Shown piece after piece: positions 1 through 8,380 of a stretch of 30,291 nt of DNA. Origin of the DNA: an uncultured Acetatifactor sp. (GTDB lineage: Bacteria; Bacillota; Clostridia; Lachnospirales; Lachnospiraceae). The translations under genes were made by a program, and so were the position numbers. The notes under the pieces are model-generated. The model did no database searches. It was not told the DNA's origin and saw only the letters and a list, made by a program, of their open reading frames with translations. The first letter of the stretch is position 1. Each line of letters opens with the position of its first letter. The stretch covers positions 1 to 30,291 of the forward strand of contig CAQUWW010000027.1 of the NCBI GenBank assembly GCA_948896875.1. The letters run 5' to 3'.

Positions 1-54
1 GAGCGCGCAACATTCGCATTGTTGAGGCCGTGGGTTCGAATCCCATATGCTCCA
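1..54 (+). tRNA. tRNA-Ala(CGC), 3' part, cut by window start
   Basis: The window opens inside a tRNA. A perfect 5-bp anticodon stem (8-12 with 20-24) encloses the 7-base loop 13-19, which reads TTCGCAT. This places U33 at 14, anticodon CGC at 15-17 and A37 at 18. A T arm with the loop TTCGAAT follows (30-46), then the 3' acceptor strand ATGCTCC (47-53) and discriminator A54. The base at tRNA position 70 is U, as needed for the G3:U70 identity pair of tRNA-Ala, and A73 also fits alanine. CCA is not encoded. The 5' half, including the partner of U70, lies outside the window, so the identity rests on the anticodon alone plus these consistent bases. Confidence 0.75.
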
Positions 55-71
55 TTTAACAAACTAAGCCA

Positions 72-125
72 AAAGAGCCGCAGACTCCGAGATTTTCCTG
101 TAAAATCAAGGGTTTGCGGCTCTTT
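72..125. terminator. Bidirectional hairpin between tRNA and beta-helix gene
   Basis: An 11-bp perfect inverted repeat pairs 72-82 with 115-125. Inside its loop a second stem pairs GATTTT (91-96) with AAAATC (102-107). It sits between the plus-strand tRNA and the end of the minus-strand operon. It is flanked by A-rich sequence on one side and ends in TTT on the other, so it can serve transcription from both directions. Confidence 0.7.
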
Positions 126-132
126 CCCAGTG

Positions 133-2166
133 TCAGCAGTTCACAGTCAGCATACCGATCTCCCGATCGGCCAGCGTCTGCAGGTCATCCACTCGCATTG
201 CATTTTCCCATCCGTTGGGCCCGTTGGAAAATGCATGTACTCCCAGAAATTCCATCCGCCGGCAATTCTTTATATATGTGGCATAAGGATAATTGACCTC
301 AAAGCTCTGCATCCGATATTGATACAGATTGGCGAATGTGATGTCCATACAGTCCTGACAGAGTAAAGACAAGGTATATTCATCTTCATAGGCTTCCTCA
401 GTCTGCAGAGAAATCAGTTTCCAGTTCGCCGCTCTTTCCAGAATCACTTCATGATCCCCATGATGTTCCACACTCATCAGATAGATTTTTCCGGGGTTTA
501 CCGTATCTGAAATGTACAGGCCGGTACGGGAATAGCGGTCATGAGACCAGCTGTTTTTGAATATGCCGCTTCCGCCGTGAACCCACAGGGTATGATGACG
601 CAGGAAACCCTTGCGGAGTTCTTTTTTTCCGATCTCTATGGAAAGCTCCGGCTTTTCAGCATCCACGCTTTCTTTTCGGGAAAATTCTTCTGCGTCACAG
701 CAGAACATACAATCCTCTAACAGCGAATCCAGCGCGCCCATCCATTCCATGGTGACCGCACCCGGATTATGTCCGGTCTGGAAGGAGAAGCCGCTGATGT
801 GATTGTGCCCGCCTTCAGGGATGACAAATAGGGACACTGGCCGAGCCTCACTGTCAAAGCCCGCCACATGATCAGGCAGGAAGAAAGTAGTAGTGCCGGG
901 ATGCAGGGCTACCAGGGATGTGTTTTCCCGTAATTTCACGGTTCGGCTGATACGATAAATACCCTGTGGAAAATAAATGGTATCAGCACTTTCCACAGCG
1001 GTGAGAATGGCTTCCGTATCATCTGTGACGCCGTCTCCTACCGCACCAAAGGAGCATACATTTGTCCATTCTGACGGGTCTGGTTCTGCCCGATAATCCG
1101 GTTCCGGCACAGCTGTCCATGCTGCTTCCTTTATCTCAAATTCGTACTGAAATTTACGGCGAAGCTCCCGGTTGTCCGCCTTTACACCAAAGCCTATGCG
1201 GGTCTGAACGGAATAACAGGGATACTCGGAGCGGATTGGCGGTTCCATGAAGAAATAGACAAACTGGTAGCCAAAGCATTCCAGGAACATGGGAGCATTC
1301 CGGCATATAGTTCCCGTGACGTGGAGCCAGTTATTCACATTGCGGACCCAGCCCATGCTGACGACTGCAGTGGAGATATCCTCCGCCCGACAATCTTCCA
1401 TATATAGCCGCTCCGTTTCATTCATGGGAACATCATACAATTCCTTATTGGGCACATAGACAGCCCAGGGCATATTCCGGAACAGATTCCTCACCAGCGT
1501 CAGTCCGGTACGTCCGCTCATGATACCGGCCCGGCGCTGGCCTTCAAAGACGCAGTCCCCCACATAGAACTGCCATCCCGGCGCGGTATAATAACCGATG
1601 ATCCCATAGGTCCCACCGAAAAAGCGACAGCGTTCGACCTCGTTTCCCACATATTCTACGGCCGCCTTACCGTCTCCAATGTAAAAGTCACAGTCTTCCA
1701 GAGAACAGAGCTGGGCAATGTGATACCGCACTGCCACCGCGCCGGCATTTCCAACGCCCAGGTCGATATCCAGGTTACGCAGAGCAGTGAAAAAGGAACA
1801 TTCGTTGGCATCCCGCAGGAATTCTCCTTCTGCAGGCTTCACATTCCGGCAGAAGAACAGCCAGGAAGACAGCGGTCCCTCGAAGCCTTCCGCATGATCT
1901 TCCAGGAAGAAGACGGGACGTTTCTCGCCCACACCGATGAGCCGGATTCCCCGCCATAGATTGATGCTGCCACAGAGCTTATATTTCCCTTCCGGAATAA
2001 AGAGAATTCCGATGGTGAAGCGTCGTTCTACTTCGTCGATAGCGCGTTGCAGCGCCTGAGTATTATCACCGATTCCGTCCGGAAAAGCACCGAAAGCCTC
2101 CGGTGTGAATACCAGGGCTTTCGAATCCTCCGGAATTGTCTTGAAAACAGAAATTCCATATTCCAT
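133..2166 (-). CDS. Tandem pectate-lyase-like beta-helix protein (putative intracellular polysaccharide-degrading enzyme)
   Basis: A 677-residue protein with two N-cap signatures of the Pectate_lyase_3/GH28-like beta-helix fold: FGAFPDGIGDNTQAL near residues 25-39 and FGAVGDGVTDDTEAI near 373-387. Each is followed by an FPxGxY-like strand (IPEGKY 57-62, FPQGIY 399-404). Two such helices in one chain resemble GH55 beta-1,3-glucanases in architecture, but I cannot assign the family. There is no signal peptide, so it should act in the cytoplasm, on sugar brought in by the ABC importer encoded just upstream. Start choice: an upstream TTG at 2184 is in frame, but the ribosome binding site AAAGGA lies inside that extension, 8 bases before the ATG at 2166, so the ATG is used. 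It is the last gene of the minus-strand uptake operon. Confidence 0.8.
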   Translation of the reverse strand: MEYGISVFKTIPEDSKALVFTPEAFGAFPDGIGDNTQALQRAIDEVERRFTIGILFIPEGKYKLCGSINLWRGIRLIGVGEKRPVFFLEDHAEGFEGPLSSWLFFCRNVKPAEGEFLRDANECSFFTALRNLDIDLGVGNAGAVAVRYHIAQLCSLEDCDFYIGDGKAAVEYVGNEVERCRFFGGTYGIIGYYTAPGWQFYVGDCVFEGQRRAGIMSGRTGLTLVRNLFRNMPWAVYVPNKELYDVPMNETERLYMEDCRAEDISTAVVSMGWVRNVNNWLHVTGTICRNAPMFLECFGYQFVYFFMEPPIRSEYPCYSVQTRIGFGVKADNRELRRKFQYEFEIKEAAWTAVPEPDYRAEPDPSEWTNVCSFGAVGDGVTDDTEAILTAVESADTIYFPQGIYRISRTVKLRENTSLVALHPGTTTFFLPDHVAGFDSEARPVSLFVIPEGGHNHISGFSFQTGHNPGAVTMEWMGALDSLLEDCMFCCDAEEFSRKESVDAEKPELSIEIGKKELRKGFLRHHTLWVHGGSGIFKNSWSHDRYSRTGLYISDTVNPGKIYLMSVEHHGDHEVILERAANWKLISLQTEEAYEDEYTLSLLCQDCMDITFANLYQYRMQSFEVNYPYATYIKNCRRMEFLGVHAFSNGPNGWENAMRVDDLQTLADREIGMLTVNC

Positions 2167-2200
2167 ATATATTTGTCCTTTCAATCAAGTCTTCTTAATC

Positions 2201-3049
2201 TTATCCCTTTAATCCGGAAGTGGCAATGCCTTCCACGAAATACTTCTGTGCCGCGAAGAAGAGAATGAACAGCGGGGTCACGGAGATAAAGGAAATTGCC
2301 ATCAGTTTTCCCCAGTTTACCACAGATTCAGAGTCCAGAGACAGACGCAGAGCCAGGGAAATGGTGTAACGGGACCCTGAATTAATGAAGATCAGGGAGT
2401 TAAAGTAATCATTGTAAGTCCACAGGAACTGGAACAGCGCTGCGGAGAACAAAGCCGGTTTCATCAGCGGAAGCAGGATGGACACCAGAGTACGGAAGGT
2501 GCCGCAGCCGTCGATGTAAGCAGACTCATCCAGATCTCTGGGGATACCGCGCAGGAACTGAATCAGCATGTAGACAAAGAAAGGATAACAGGCCAGGATG
2601 GCCGGTGCGTAAAAAGGCATGTAATTGTTAATCCAGCCCAGCTTGCTGAACATTGTGTATCTTGGCACAATGATGATGGCGTTGGGCAGCATCAGGGTGG
2701 AGATCAGCAGGGCAAATAAAATATTCTTCCCCGGAAATTTAAAGCGGGCAAAGCCATAAGCCACCAGACAGCTGGATACAATAGTGAAGATTACGGTAGG
2801 CAGTACCAGCAAAAAGGTATTGATAAAATAAGTGGCATAAGTTACCTTGCCGCTGCCGTTCCAGCCATCAATGAAATTCTGGAAGCTGAAGCTTTTTGGC
2901 AGCAGTTTGATACTGTTGAAAATTTCATCGTTGGTTTTAAAGGTGGCGAAAAACATCCAAACGATGGGATATAACAGTATAATTCCTATCAGGACAATGA
3001 CAAGATAGGTGAAGAACATATTATGTTTTCTTTTACTTTTTAAAGTCAT
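2201..3049 (-). CDS. Carbohydrate ABC transporter permease, MalG type
   Basis: An inner-membrane subunit of a sugar importer, 282 residues. The N terminus is short and basic, followed by about six hydrophobic segments starting with one near residues 12-34. The EAA loop that docks on the ATPase is visible as DLDESAYIDGCGTFRTLVSI about 90 residues from the C terminus. The C terminus ends in a VEGIATSGLKG-type sequence common in this subfamily. The start ATG is preceded by AAAGGAG at good spacing. It lies 23 bases downstream of the MalF-type permease and 34 bases upstream of the beta-helix enzyme, so all three are probably one transcript. No ATPase is encoded here. In Firmicutes such importers commonly share a general MsmK/MsmX-type ATPase encoded elsewhere. 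Confidence 0.92.
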   Translation of the reverse strand: MTLKSKRKHNMFFTYLVIVLIGIILLYPIVWMFFATFKTNDEIFNSIKLLPKSFSFQNFIDGWNGSGKVTYATYFINTFLLVLPTVIFTIVSSCLVAYGFARFKFPGKNILFALLISTLMLPNAIIIVPRYTMFSKLGWINNYMPFYAPAILACYPFFVYMLIQFLRGIPRDLDESAYIDGCGTFRTLVSILLPLMKPALFSAALFQFLWTYNDYFNSLIFINSGSRYTISLALRLSLDSESVVNWGKLMAISFISVTPLFILFFAAQKYFVEGIATSGLKG

Positions 3050-3072
3050 AATTTATACGCTCCTTTCCCATA

Positions 3073-3978
3073 TCACTCGTCCGCATAGTGAACCCACATT
3101 GACGATGAGCGGAACAGTAACAGTGTCACTACCATAATGATGACAAACATTACCCAGGATATAGCACTGGCGTAGCCCATCTTAAAGTAGGAGAAACCTT
3201 CTTTATAAAGCTTCATGCCCAGCACATAAGTGGACTTCAGGGGACCGCCGTTGGTAATGACGAAGGCGGAGGTGAAGTTTTGAAGCGCCGTTATGGTCTG
3301 GTTGATCAGGTTGAAGAAGATAATGGGCGTAATCTGCGGGATGGTAATCTTGAAAAACTGCTGTACCGGCTTTGCTCCGTCGATAGCCGCCGCTTCATAC
3401 AGATCGGCAGGCACATTCTTCAATGCGGCAAGGAACATGACCATGGAAGAACCAAACTGCCAGATTTCCAGAGCACAGATGGTAGGCAGAGCAGTTTTGG
3501 GATTTCCCCAGAACTGTATATTTGGCAAATGCAGCGCTGACAGTAATGCATTGATAACGCCATTGTCCAGGAAAAGCAGCTTCCACAAAATAGCGGTAGC
3601 CACACTTCCACCAAACAGAGAAGGTATATAGTAAAGGGTACGAATCAAATTGATTCCCTTGATATTCCGATTCAGAAATACTGCCACGGCCAGGGCCATA
3701 ATCAGCTTTCCGGGTACGGTATACAGCGTATAGGTGATGGTAACCTTCAGAGAGTTGGTAAACTCTGTATCGGTAGTAAACAGACTGATATAGTTTTTCA
3801 ATCCGGCCCAGACCGGTTCGCTTGTAATCTGATAGTCTGTAAAGGAATAATACAGGGAGCTTACAAATGGATAAAGCTGCAAGAGAGAAAATCCCAGAAG
3901 CCAGGGCAGGAGATAGAGAAATGCCTGATAATCTCTTTTGCGGTATGCGGAAGTACGGACTTTTGTCTTTGCTTTCAT
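3073..3978 (-). CDS. Carbohydrate ABC transporter permease, MalF/UgpA type
   Basis: Second membrane subunit of the importer, 301 residues, with a basic cytoplasmic N terminus and about six membrane segments. The early LLPWLLGFSLLQLYPF segment is typical of the family. The EAA loop is ADLYEAAAIDGAKPVQQFFK, about 90 residues before the end. The start ATG follows AAAGGAGTCTC. It lies downstream of the solute-binding protein, separated by an 87-base gap that contains a strong hairpin. It would form a heterodimer with the MalG-type permease encoded next. Confidence 0.92.
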   Translation of the reverse strand: MKAKTKVRTSAYRKRDYQAFLYLLPWLLGFSLLQLYPFVSSLYYSFTDYQITSEPVWAGLKNYISLFTTDTEFTNSLKVTITYTLYTVPGKLIMALAVAVFLNRNIKGINLIRTLYYIPSLFGGSVATAILWKLLFLDNGVINALLSALHLPNIQFWGNPKTALPTICALEIWQFGSSMVMFLAALKNVPADLYEAAAIDGAKPVQQFFKITIPQITPIIFFNLINQTITALQNFTSAFVITNGGPLKSTYVLGMKLYKEGFSYFKMGYASAISWVMFVIIMVVTLLLFRSSSMWVHYADE

Positions 3979-4014
3979 GAGACTCCTTTCCGGCGTGTCG
4001 TGCCGACTATGTAA

Positions 4015-4042
4015 AAAGGGCTGTAGCCTCGTACAGCCCTTT
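4015..4042 (-). terminator. Intercistronic hairpin between solute-binding protein and permease
   Basis: An 11-bp perfect stem (4015-4025 with 4032-4042) with a 6-base loop. On the minus strand the stem is followed by T residues. It stands after the solute-binding protein stop and before the permease start inside one operon. Such a site would terminate part of the transcripts or protect the upstream mRNA 3' end, giving more binding protein than permease. Confidence 0.75.
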
Positions 4043-4065
4043 CTTTTAAGATTTATTTCTGATCA

Positions 4066-5469
4066 TTACTGCTGAATATTACCGATGTAGTTGTTCATCA
4101 GGTTCAGAGTTTCCTTCGCAGCATCTTCAGGTGTAGACTGTGCATAACCAACAGCCTCAATCTGATCATTCAGAATCTGCTTAGGCTCCTGCAGAGAGGA
4201 GTACTTGTCATTGGCCAGACCAGTAGTATAAGAAGAAGCGATGTCGGCTGCGGTAGCAACCAGAGGATTCAGGATACCCTTGTCAGCACAGATGTTACGA
4301 GCCTTCTCGGTAGGCGGTACGGAACGTGTGGTTCCCAGAGTCTCCATGGCAGTATCATTATTGAAGAAGTAATCCAGGAACATAGCGGCTTCTTCCGGAT
4401 GCTCGCAGCTCTTGGCAATGCCCAGAACCTGAGGGCAGTTTACAATGTAGCCGTCGCTCTTGCTGTCATCCAGCTTAGGCAGCATGCCTACACTGTAGTT
4501 GGCATTGGCGTTGGCAGCGGTCATAACTTCGATGGTGGAAATGTAAGACAGAGTGCATACATATTTGCCGCTCATCCAGTTGGGATCGGACTGCAGGTTG
4601 TCGCCTTCATACTGTGCCATGTAGGATGCGGGAGGAACAACGTTATTATCATACAGAGCCTTGATATAGGAATAAATCTGAACCAGCTGCTCTTCTGATA
4701 AAGTAAACTCAACGCTTTCCTGATCAATCAGCGTCTTTCCGCTGAGCTGCTTTGCCATATTGAAGAAGATCAGGTTGGTGATGTAAGCCTGGTTTGTGCA
4801 GAGCAGATATACGCTTTCATCTGCCTCATGTACCTGACGGCCCCACTCCAGCAGCTGATCCCAGTTGAACTGCTTGGAGAAGTCAATATTGAACTGGTCA
4901 GCCAGATCCTGATTTACCAGCACTGCGCCGCCGGCCAATCCGGTGGGGATACCAAACTGATGTCCGTCATAGCGTCCATTCACCTGCTGTCCGATATAGG
5001 ACTCTTCAAAATTGGAGAAGTCAAAACCCAGATCGTTCAGATCAACGAAATAATCTGCGCCACCGGTTACATACTGGGGGAAGGTCTCGGGGTCTACCTG
5101 GATAATGTCAGGTGCCGTACCGCCCTGCAGCTGCGTTGCCAGCTTGTCATGGTAACCGTCGGAGCTGCCGTACTCGGCTTCAATGGTGATATTGGGATGC
5201 AGATCCTGGAACTGATCGATGACAGCCAGGGTTGCGGCAAGTCTCTCATCACCGCCCCACCAGGAGAAACGAAGAGTAATCTGCTCATCGCTGGATGCCG
5301 GGGGGGTATCAGGTGTGGTACTTTCCGCAGGCGTTTCGGATGATGCAGAAGAACTTTCGTCAGCATTTCCCGATGCCTGAGATGACGGATTGTCAGAGTT
5401 TCCGCAGCCGGCCAATAGACCGGTCACCATAGCCGCGGCAAGAATTCCGGACAATAATTTCTTTTTCAT
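4066..5469 (-). CDS. Extracellular sugar-binding lipoprotein of ABC importer
   Basis: A 467-residue solute-binding protein (family 1, MalE/UgpB-like). The signal peptide has a KKK n-region and a lipobox LLAGC with the lipidated cysteine at residue 22. A Ser/Thr/Pro-rich flexible linker follows (about 25-62), then the mature domain starting ITLRFSWWGGDERLAATLAVIDQF, typical of sugar-binding proteins. It is anchored on the outside of the membrane and delivers the substrate to the two permeases. The ATG follows AGGAGG with good spacing. The substrate is not readable from sequence. The downstream beta-helix enzyme suggests a plant or fungal polysaccharide fragment. Expression is probably controlled by the YesMN-like pair encoded upstream. 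Confidence 0.93.
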   Translation of the reverse strand: MKKKLLSGILAAAMVTGLLAGCGNSDNPSSQASGNADESSSASSETPAESTTPDTPPASSDEQITLRFSWWGGDERLAATLAVIDQFQDLHPNITIEAEYGSSDGYHDKLATQLQGGTAPDIIQVDPETFPQYVTGGADYFVDLNDLGFDFSNFEESYIGQQVNGRYDGHQFGIPTGLAGGAVLVNQDLADQFNIDFSKQFNWDQLLEWGRQVHEADESVYLLCTNQAYITNLIFFNMAKQLSGKTLIDQESVEFTLSEEQLVQIYSYIKALYDNNVVPPASYMAQYEGDNLQSDPNWMSGKYVCTLSYISTIEVMTAANANANYSVGMLPKLDDSKSDGYIVNCPQVLGIAKSCEHPEEAAMFLDYFFNNDTAMETLGTTRSVPPTEKARNICADKGILNPLVATAADIASSYTTGLANDKYSSLQEPKQILNDQIEAVGYAQSTPEDAAKETLNLMNNYIGNIQQ

Positions 5470-5503
5470 AAACTATAACCTCCTATGGTTTATTTGTTTC
5501 TTT

Positions 5504-5509
5504 ATTATG
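5504..5509 (-). promoter_or_regulatory. Possible -10 box for the sugar-uptake operon
   Basis: On the minus strand CATAAT lies about 35 bases before the binding-protein start, inside the gap after the regulator terminator. No good -35 box is visible at 16-18 bases, which would fit a promoter needing an activator such as the AraC-type regulator. Weak evidence. Confidence 0.35.
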
Positions 5510-5583
5510 TCAGATTTCAGCTATTATTAACAGGCAGCATGCATTCAATATTTCTTCATTCTTTACTTTCTTTTCACAAAAAA

Positions 5584-5619
5584 GTGTCATCTTTTACTGT
5601 GAATAATAAAAGATGACAC
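5584..5619 (-). terminator. Rho-independent terminator of the sensor kinase/regulator unit
   Basis: A 13-bp perfect stem (5584-5596 with 5607-5619) with a 10-base loop. On the minus strand it is followed directly by six T residues. It lies 14 bases after the kinase stop codon and separates the regulatory transcript from the transporter operon, which must therefore have its own promoter. Confidence 0.9.
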
Positions 5620-5632
5620 CCTTTAAGATTCT

Positions 5633-7405
5633 TTATTCCTGCCAGGGGATCCGGAACAGAATATCGGTTCCCATTCCTTCTTTTGAACGGATTCTCAATT
5701 CGCTGCATTCGCCGTACGTCAGCTTCAGGCGGCGGTTTACGTTGGTAAGCCCGATGCTTTCACTTTGCTCATCATGTATCCGTTCGTAAAGTTCGCGGAT
5801 TCTTTCTTTGCTGAATCCTTTGCCATTGTCAGTTACGGAACAGACCAATTTCTCACCGCGCCGCAGGATTTTCACCTTGATATAACCGGTCCGCTCCAGA
5901 TTGCGTACGCCGTGAAGGATGCTGTTTTCTACCAGGGGCTGCAGCATCAGCTTAATAACCTGCCCCTGCAGTGCCTTCTCATCCACTTCATAGTAGACGA
6001 TAAATGTCTCCCCAAAGCGAAATCTCTGAATGTCCACATATTTTTTCAGATACCGGATCTCTGTTTCTACTGTCACGGTCCGCTTAGCGCTTTGCAGAGA
6101 ATATTTCAGAATATTGGACACATTTTGAAGGATTCGACTCATATCATTTTCCCGTCCCAGGATTTTACGGGCCTGAAATTCTACTGATTGCAGCGTATTG
6201 AAAAGGAAATGGGGATTGATCTGTAGCTGCAGCGCTTTTAACTCGGCACTTTCCAGCAGAGCTTCCCGCTCCTTGAGCTGCATATTCAAGTAGGAGCTGT
6301 TCAGGAAGGTATGCATGACATTGTTCATGACCAGGCTGTATTCATCGTTTAGAGGATGCCGTTCTTCCTGGGTGTGAAAGATGCCTTTTTCCGCATCGTC
6401 AAATACATCTATCATATATTGAATCTGGTCAAAGATTCGTTTGGTGGTCCAGTAAGAAATGATCAGAATGACGATACAATTACAGATAAAAATCAGCGCA
6501 TAAACCCAGAGCATTTCGCCGATCAGGTCATTTCCGGCTCTGGTATCGATCATGGAAACCACATACAAATTCTGTCCTGTATAATGTTCCACATTCACCA
6601 GATAGCGACGGTTGTTTACCCAGGTAGTAAAATTTCCTGAGGATTCAAACGCTGTGTTGACAGTTTCCTCATGCTCTGCCGCCAGTCGGAAAAAGAAGTC
6701 TGCCGGGAGCTCAAGGGTTTGCCTGTCCTGGTTCTGCCATACCAGAATCTCCTTTTTTCCATTCAGAATATAGACCGTTTCGTTTTTGTCAGGATTCATG
6801 GCTGCAAGCATATCTTTAAAGCGGTTGATATTAATGTTGACTGCAATACAGCCTTTTTGGAGCAGCAGCCGCTGATAGATTGTCATGGTGTTCTTTTCGG
6901 CCACATAACGGTTAGAGCTGCGGGCCACCACAAGACTTTGCTGATTTTCCGGCATTTCCTGATAATATTGCAGCCAGGTATTGTCACTGCTGTTGGCGAC
7001 ACTCAGAATGCCTCCGTCTGTGGAGTAAAACCGTGATCCATCATCCAGATAGAAATAAATGGCGGAAATATAATCATGAGTGATAATAATGCTGTGCAGC
7101 ATGGAACGCATACTGCTGATGAAGACGGAATCCGAATAGGAGAGCTGACCGCCGGTCAGCAGATTGCGGATGGCCAGGGACATTCGTGTAGTAGTGGAGA
7201 ACAGAGCATTCTGGTTCAAAGCATTGTTAATAACCGGTTCCAGACCGGCCCGTATCGCTTCCACAGTCTGCCGTCCTTCGCCCGTCATTTTTTCATGACT
7301 TGTCCGTATCAGAAGGAACAGTGACAGACTGAACACGAGAAGTGTGGGAAGTATCATATATAGGAAAAATTTCTGCACCCTTTTCAAAAAATATTTTCTC
7401 ATCAT
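5633..7405 (-). CDS. YesM-type membrane sensor histidine kinase
   Basis: A 590-residue kinase of the HPK7/LytS-YesM class. One membrane segment lies near residues 12-33 and a second at 298-320. They enclose a roughly 260-residue extracellular sensor domain of dCache type by position. A HAMP-like region follows. The His_kinase domain has QINPHFLFNTLQ with phospho-acceptor H399. The ATPase part has LVENSILHG (N494) and DNGKGF (D526). It should detect an extracellular sugar, or the loaded binding protein, and phosphorylate the regulator encoded upstream. Only 3 bases separate it from the regulator stop. Its ribosome binding site GGAGGA lies within the end of that gene, so translation is probably coupled. 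Confidence 0.93.
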   Translation of the reverse strand: MMRKYFLKRVQKFFLYMILPTLLVFSLSLFLLIRTSHEKMTGEGRQTVEAIRAGLEPVINNALNQNALFSTTTRMSLAIRNLLTGGQLSYSDSVFISSMRSMLHSIIITHDYISAIYFYLDDGSRFYSTDGGILSVANSSDNTWLQYYQEMPENQQSLVVARSSNRYVAEKNTMTIYQRLLLQKGCIAVNININRFKDMLAAMNPDKNETVYILNGKKEILVWQNQDRQTLELPADFFFRLAAEHEETVNTAFESSGNFTTWVNNRRYLVNVEHYTGQNLYVVSMIDTRAGNDLIGEMLWVYALIFICNCIVILIISYWTTKRIFDQIQYMIDVFDDAEKGIFHTQEERHPLNDEYSLVMNNVMHTFLNSSYLNMQLKEREALLESAELKALQLQINPHFLFNTLQSVEFQARKILGRENDMSRILQNVSNILKYSLQSAKRTVTVETEIRYLKKYVDIQRFRFGETFIVYYEVDEKALQGQVIKLMLQPLVENSILHGVRNLERTGYIKVKILRRGEKLVCSVTDNGKGFSKERIRELYERIHDEQSESIGLTNVNRRLKLTYGECSELRIRSKEGMGTDILFRIPWQE

Positions 7406-7408
7406 GAG

Positions 7409-8140
7409 CTATTCCTCCGTAGTTCTGCTGCGGTATTCGGAAGGGCTCATGCCGAAATAGGCCTTGAAAGCTCTGGAAAAATTTTTCGGGTTGTCATATC
7501 CAAGATAATAAGCGATATCATAACTTTTATACTGGGGATCGTCCAGCATCTCTTTGGCCTTGTTCATGCGGATGGAGGACAGAGTATCGGAAAAACCTGT
7601 GCCGTTTTTCTCCTTGAAAATTTTGGACAAGTAGGCGGGACTTAAGTTGACCTGCTCAGCCGCCTCTTCCAGGGAAGCCTGTCGGTAATGCTCTTTCAGA
7701 TACTGTATGGTCCTGGCCACAATCTGTTCATAATAGCCGCCGGAGAGTTCTTCCACCTGCTTATGTTCTTCATCCAACCGGGATTTTACCCTGGCGAAAC
7801 AGGTCAGCAATTCTGTATAATTAATGGGCTTCAACAGATAATCATCAACGGAAAGACGGATTGCGGAACGAAAATATTCATAATTCTGATAACTGCTGAA
7901 AAACACGATGTGGATTCCTGCTTTTGCCTGAAGCGCTTCGCATAGCTGCAGACCGTTCATTCCCGGCATCTCAATGTCGCTGAGCACCACATCCACCGGA
8001 TGATTCAGGATGTAATCCAGAGCAGGAGCAGCGTGGGTAAAGCTTCCGACCACCTGAAAGCCGATTTCTTCCCAGGGAAACAGATGAGCGATACCTTCCA
8101 CAATTTTTTCTTCATCATCAATGATTACCAGCGTATACAT
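7409..8140 (-). CDS. YesN-type response regulator with AraC DNA-binding domain
   Basis: A 243-residue regulator. The receiver domain begins MYTLVIIDDEEKIVEG, with acidic pocket D8/D9, phospho-acceptor D55 and lysine K104. The AraC/XylS two-helix-turn-helix domain covers about 140-240, with the signature FSRAFKAYFGMSPSEYR at its end. The ATG at 8140 is chosen because the receiver fold starts at once and a GGAAAGTGAG-type site precedes it. An in-frame ATG at 8203 would add 21 residues without a ribosome binding site. As the cytoplasmic partner of the YesM-like kinase it probably activates the adjacent uptake operon. It is divergent from the Type III modification gene. Confidence 0.92.
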   Translation of the reverse strand: MYTLVIIDDEEKIVEGIAHLFPWEEIGFQVVGSFTHAAPALDYILNHPVDVVLSDIEMPGMNGLQLCEALQAKAGIHIVFFSSYQNYEYFRSAIRLSVDDYLLKPINYTELLTCFARVKSRLDEEHKQVEELSGGYYEQIVARTIQYLKEHYRQASLEEAAEQVNLSPAYLSKIFKEKNGTGFSDTLSSIRMNKAKEMLDDPQYKSYDIAYYLGYDNPKNFSRAFKAYFGMSPSEYRSRTTEE

Positions 8141-8305
8141 AATCTGACTCACTTTCCAACTCTTCGGCTGACTTAAGTTTAACAGTCTCAGTGACAGCCT
8201 CATTTTATCATAAGCTGCCGAATTTCGCCATAGTCAGGTTGATCTTTGGATAACATAAATTTTTATTCCAACTTTAAATCTGTTCTTTCTGTTCCGTTCA
8301 TTTCA

Positions 8306-8314
8306 TGTTATAAT
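8306..8314 (+). promoter_or_regulatory. Extended -10 promoter for the Type III RM operon
   Basis: TGTTATAAT, an extended -10 (TG, one base, TATAAT), lies 66 bases before the mod start codon. Only a weak -35 (TTTCTG at 8286-8291) is present at 17 bases, which is usual for extended -10 promoters. Confidence 0.6.
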
Positions 8315-8380
8315 TTGTTTCAGGTGTTTTTTGTACGAGAAAAACAATCAGCCTGATACCGGGAGCAGGGAGGGAAGACA

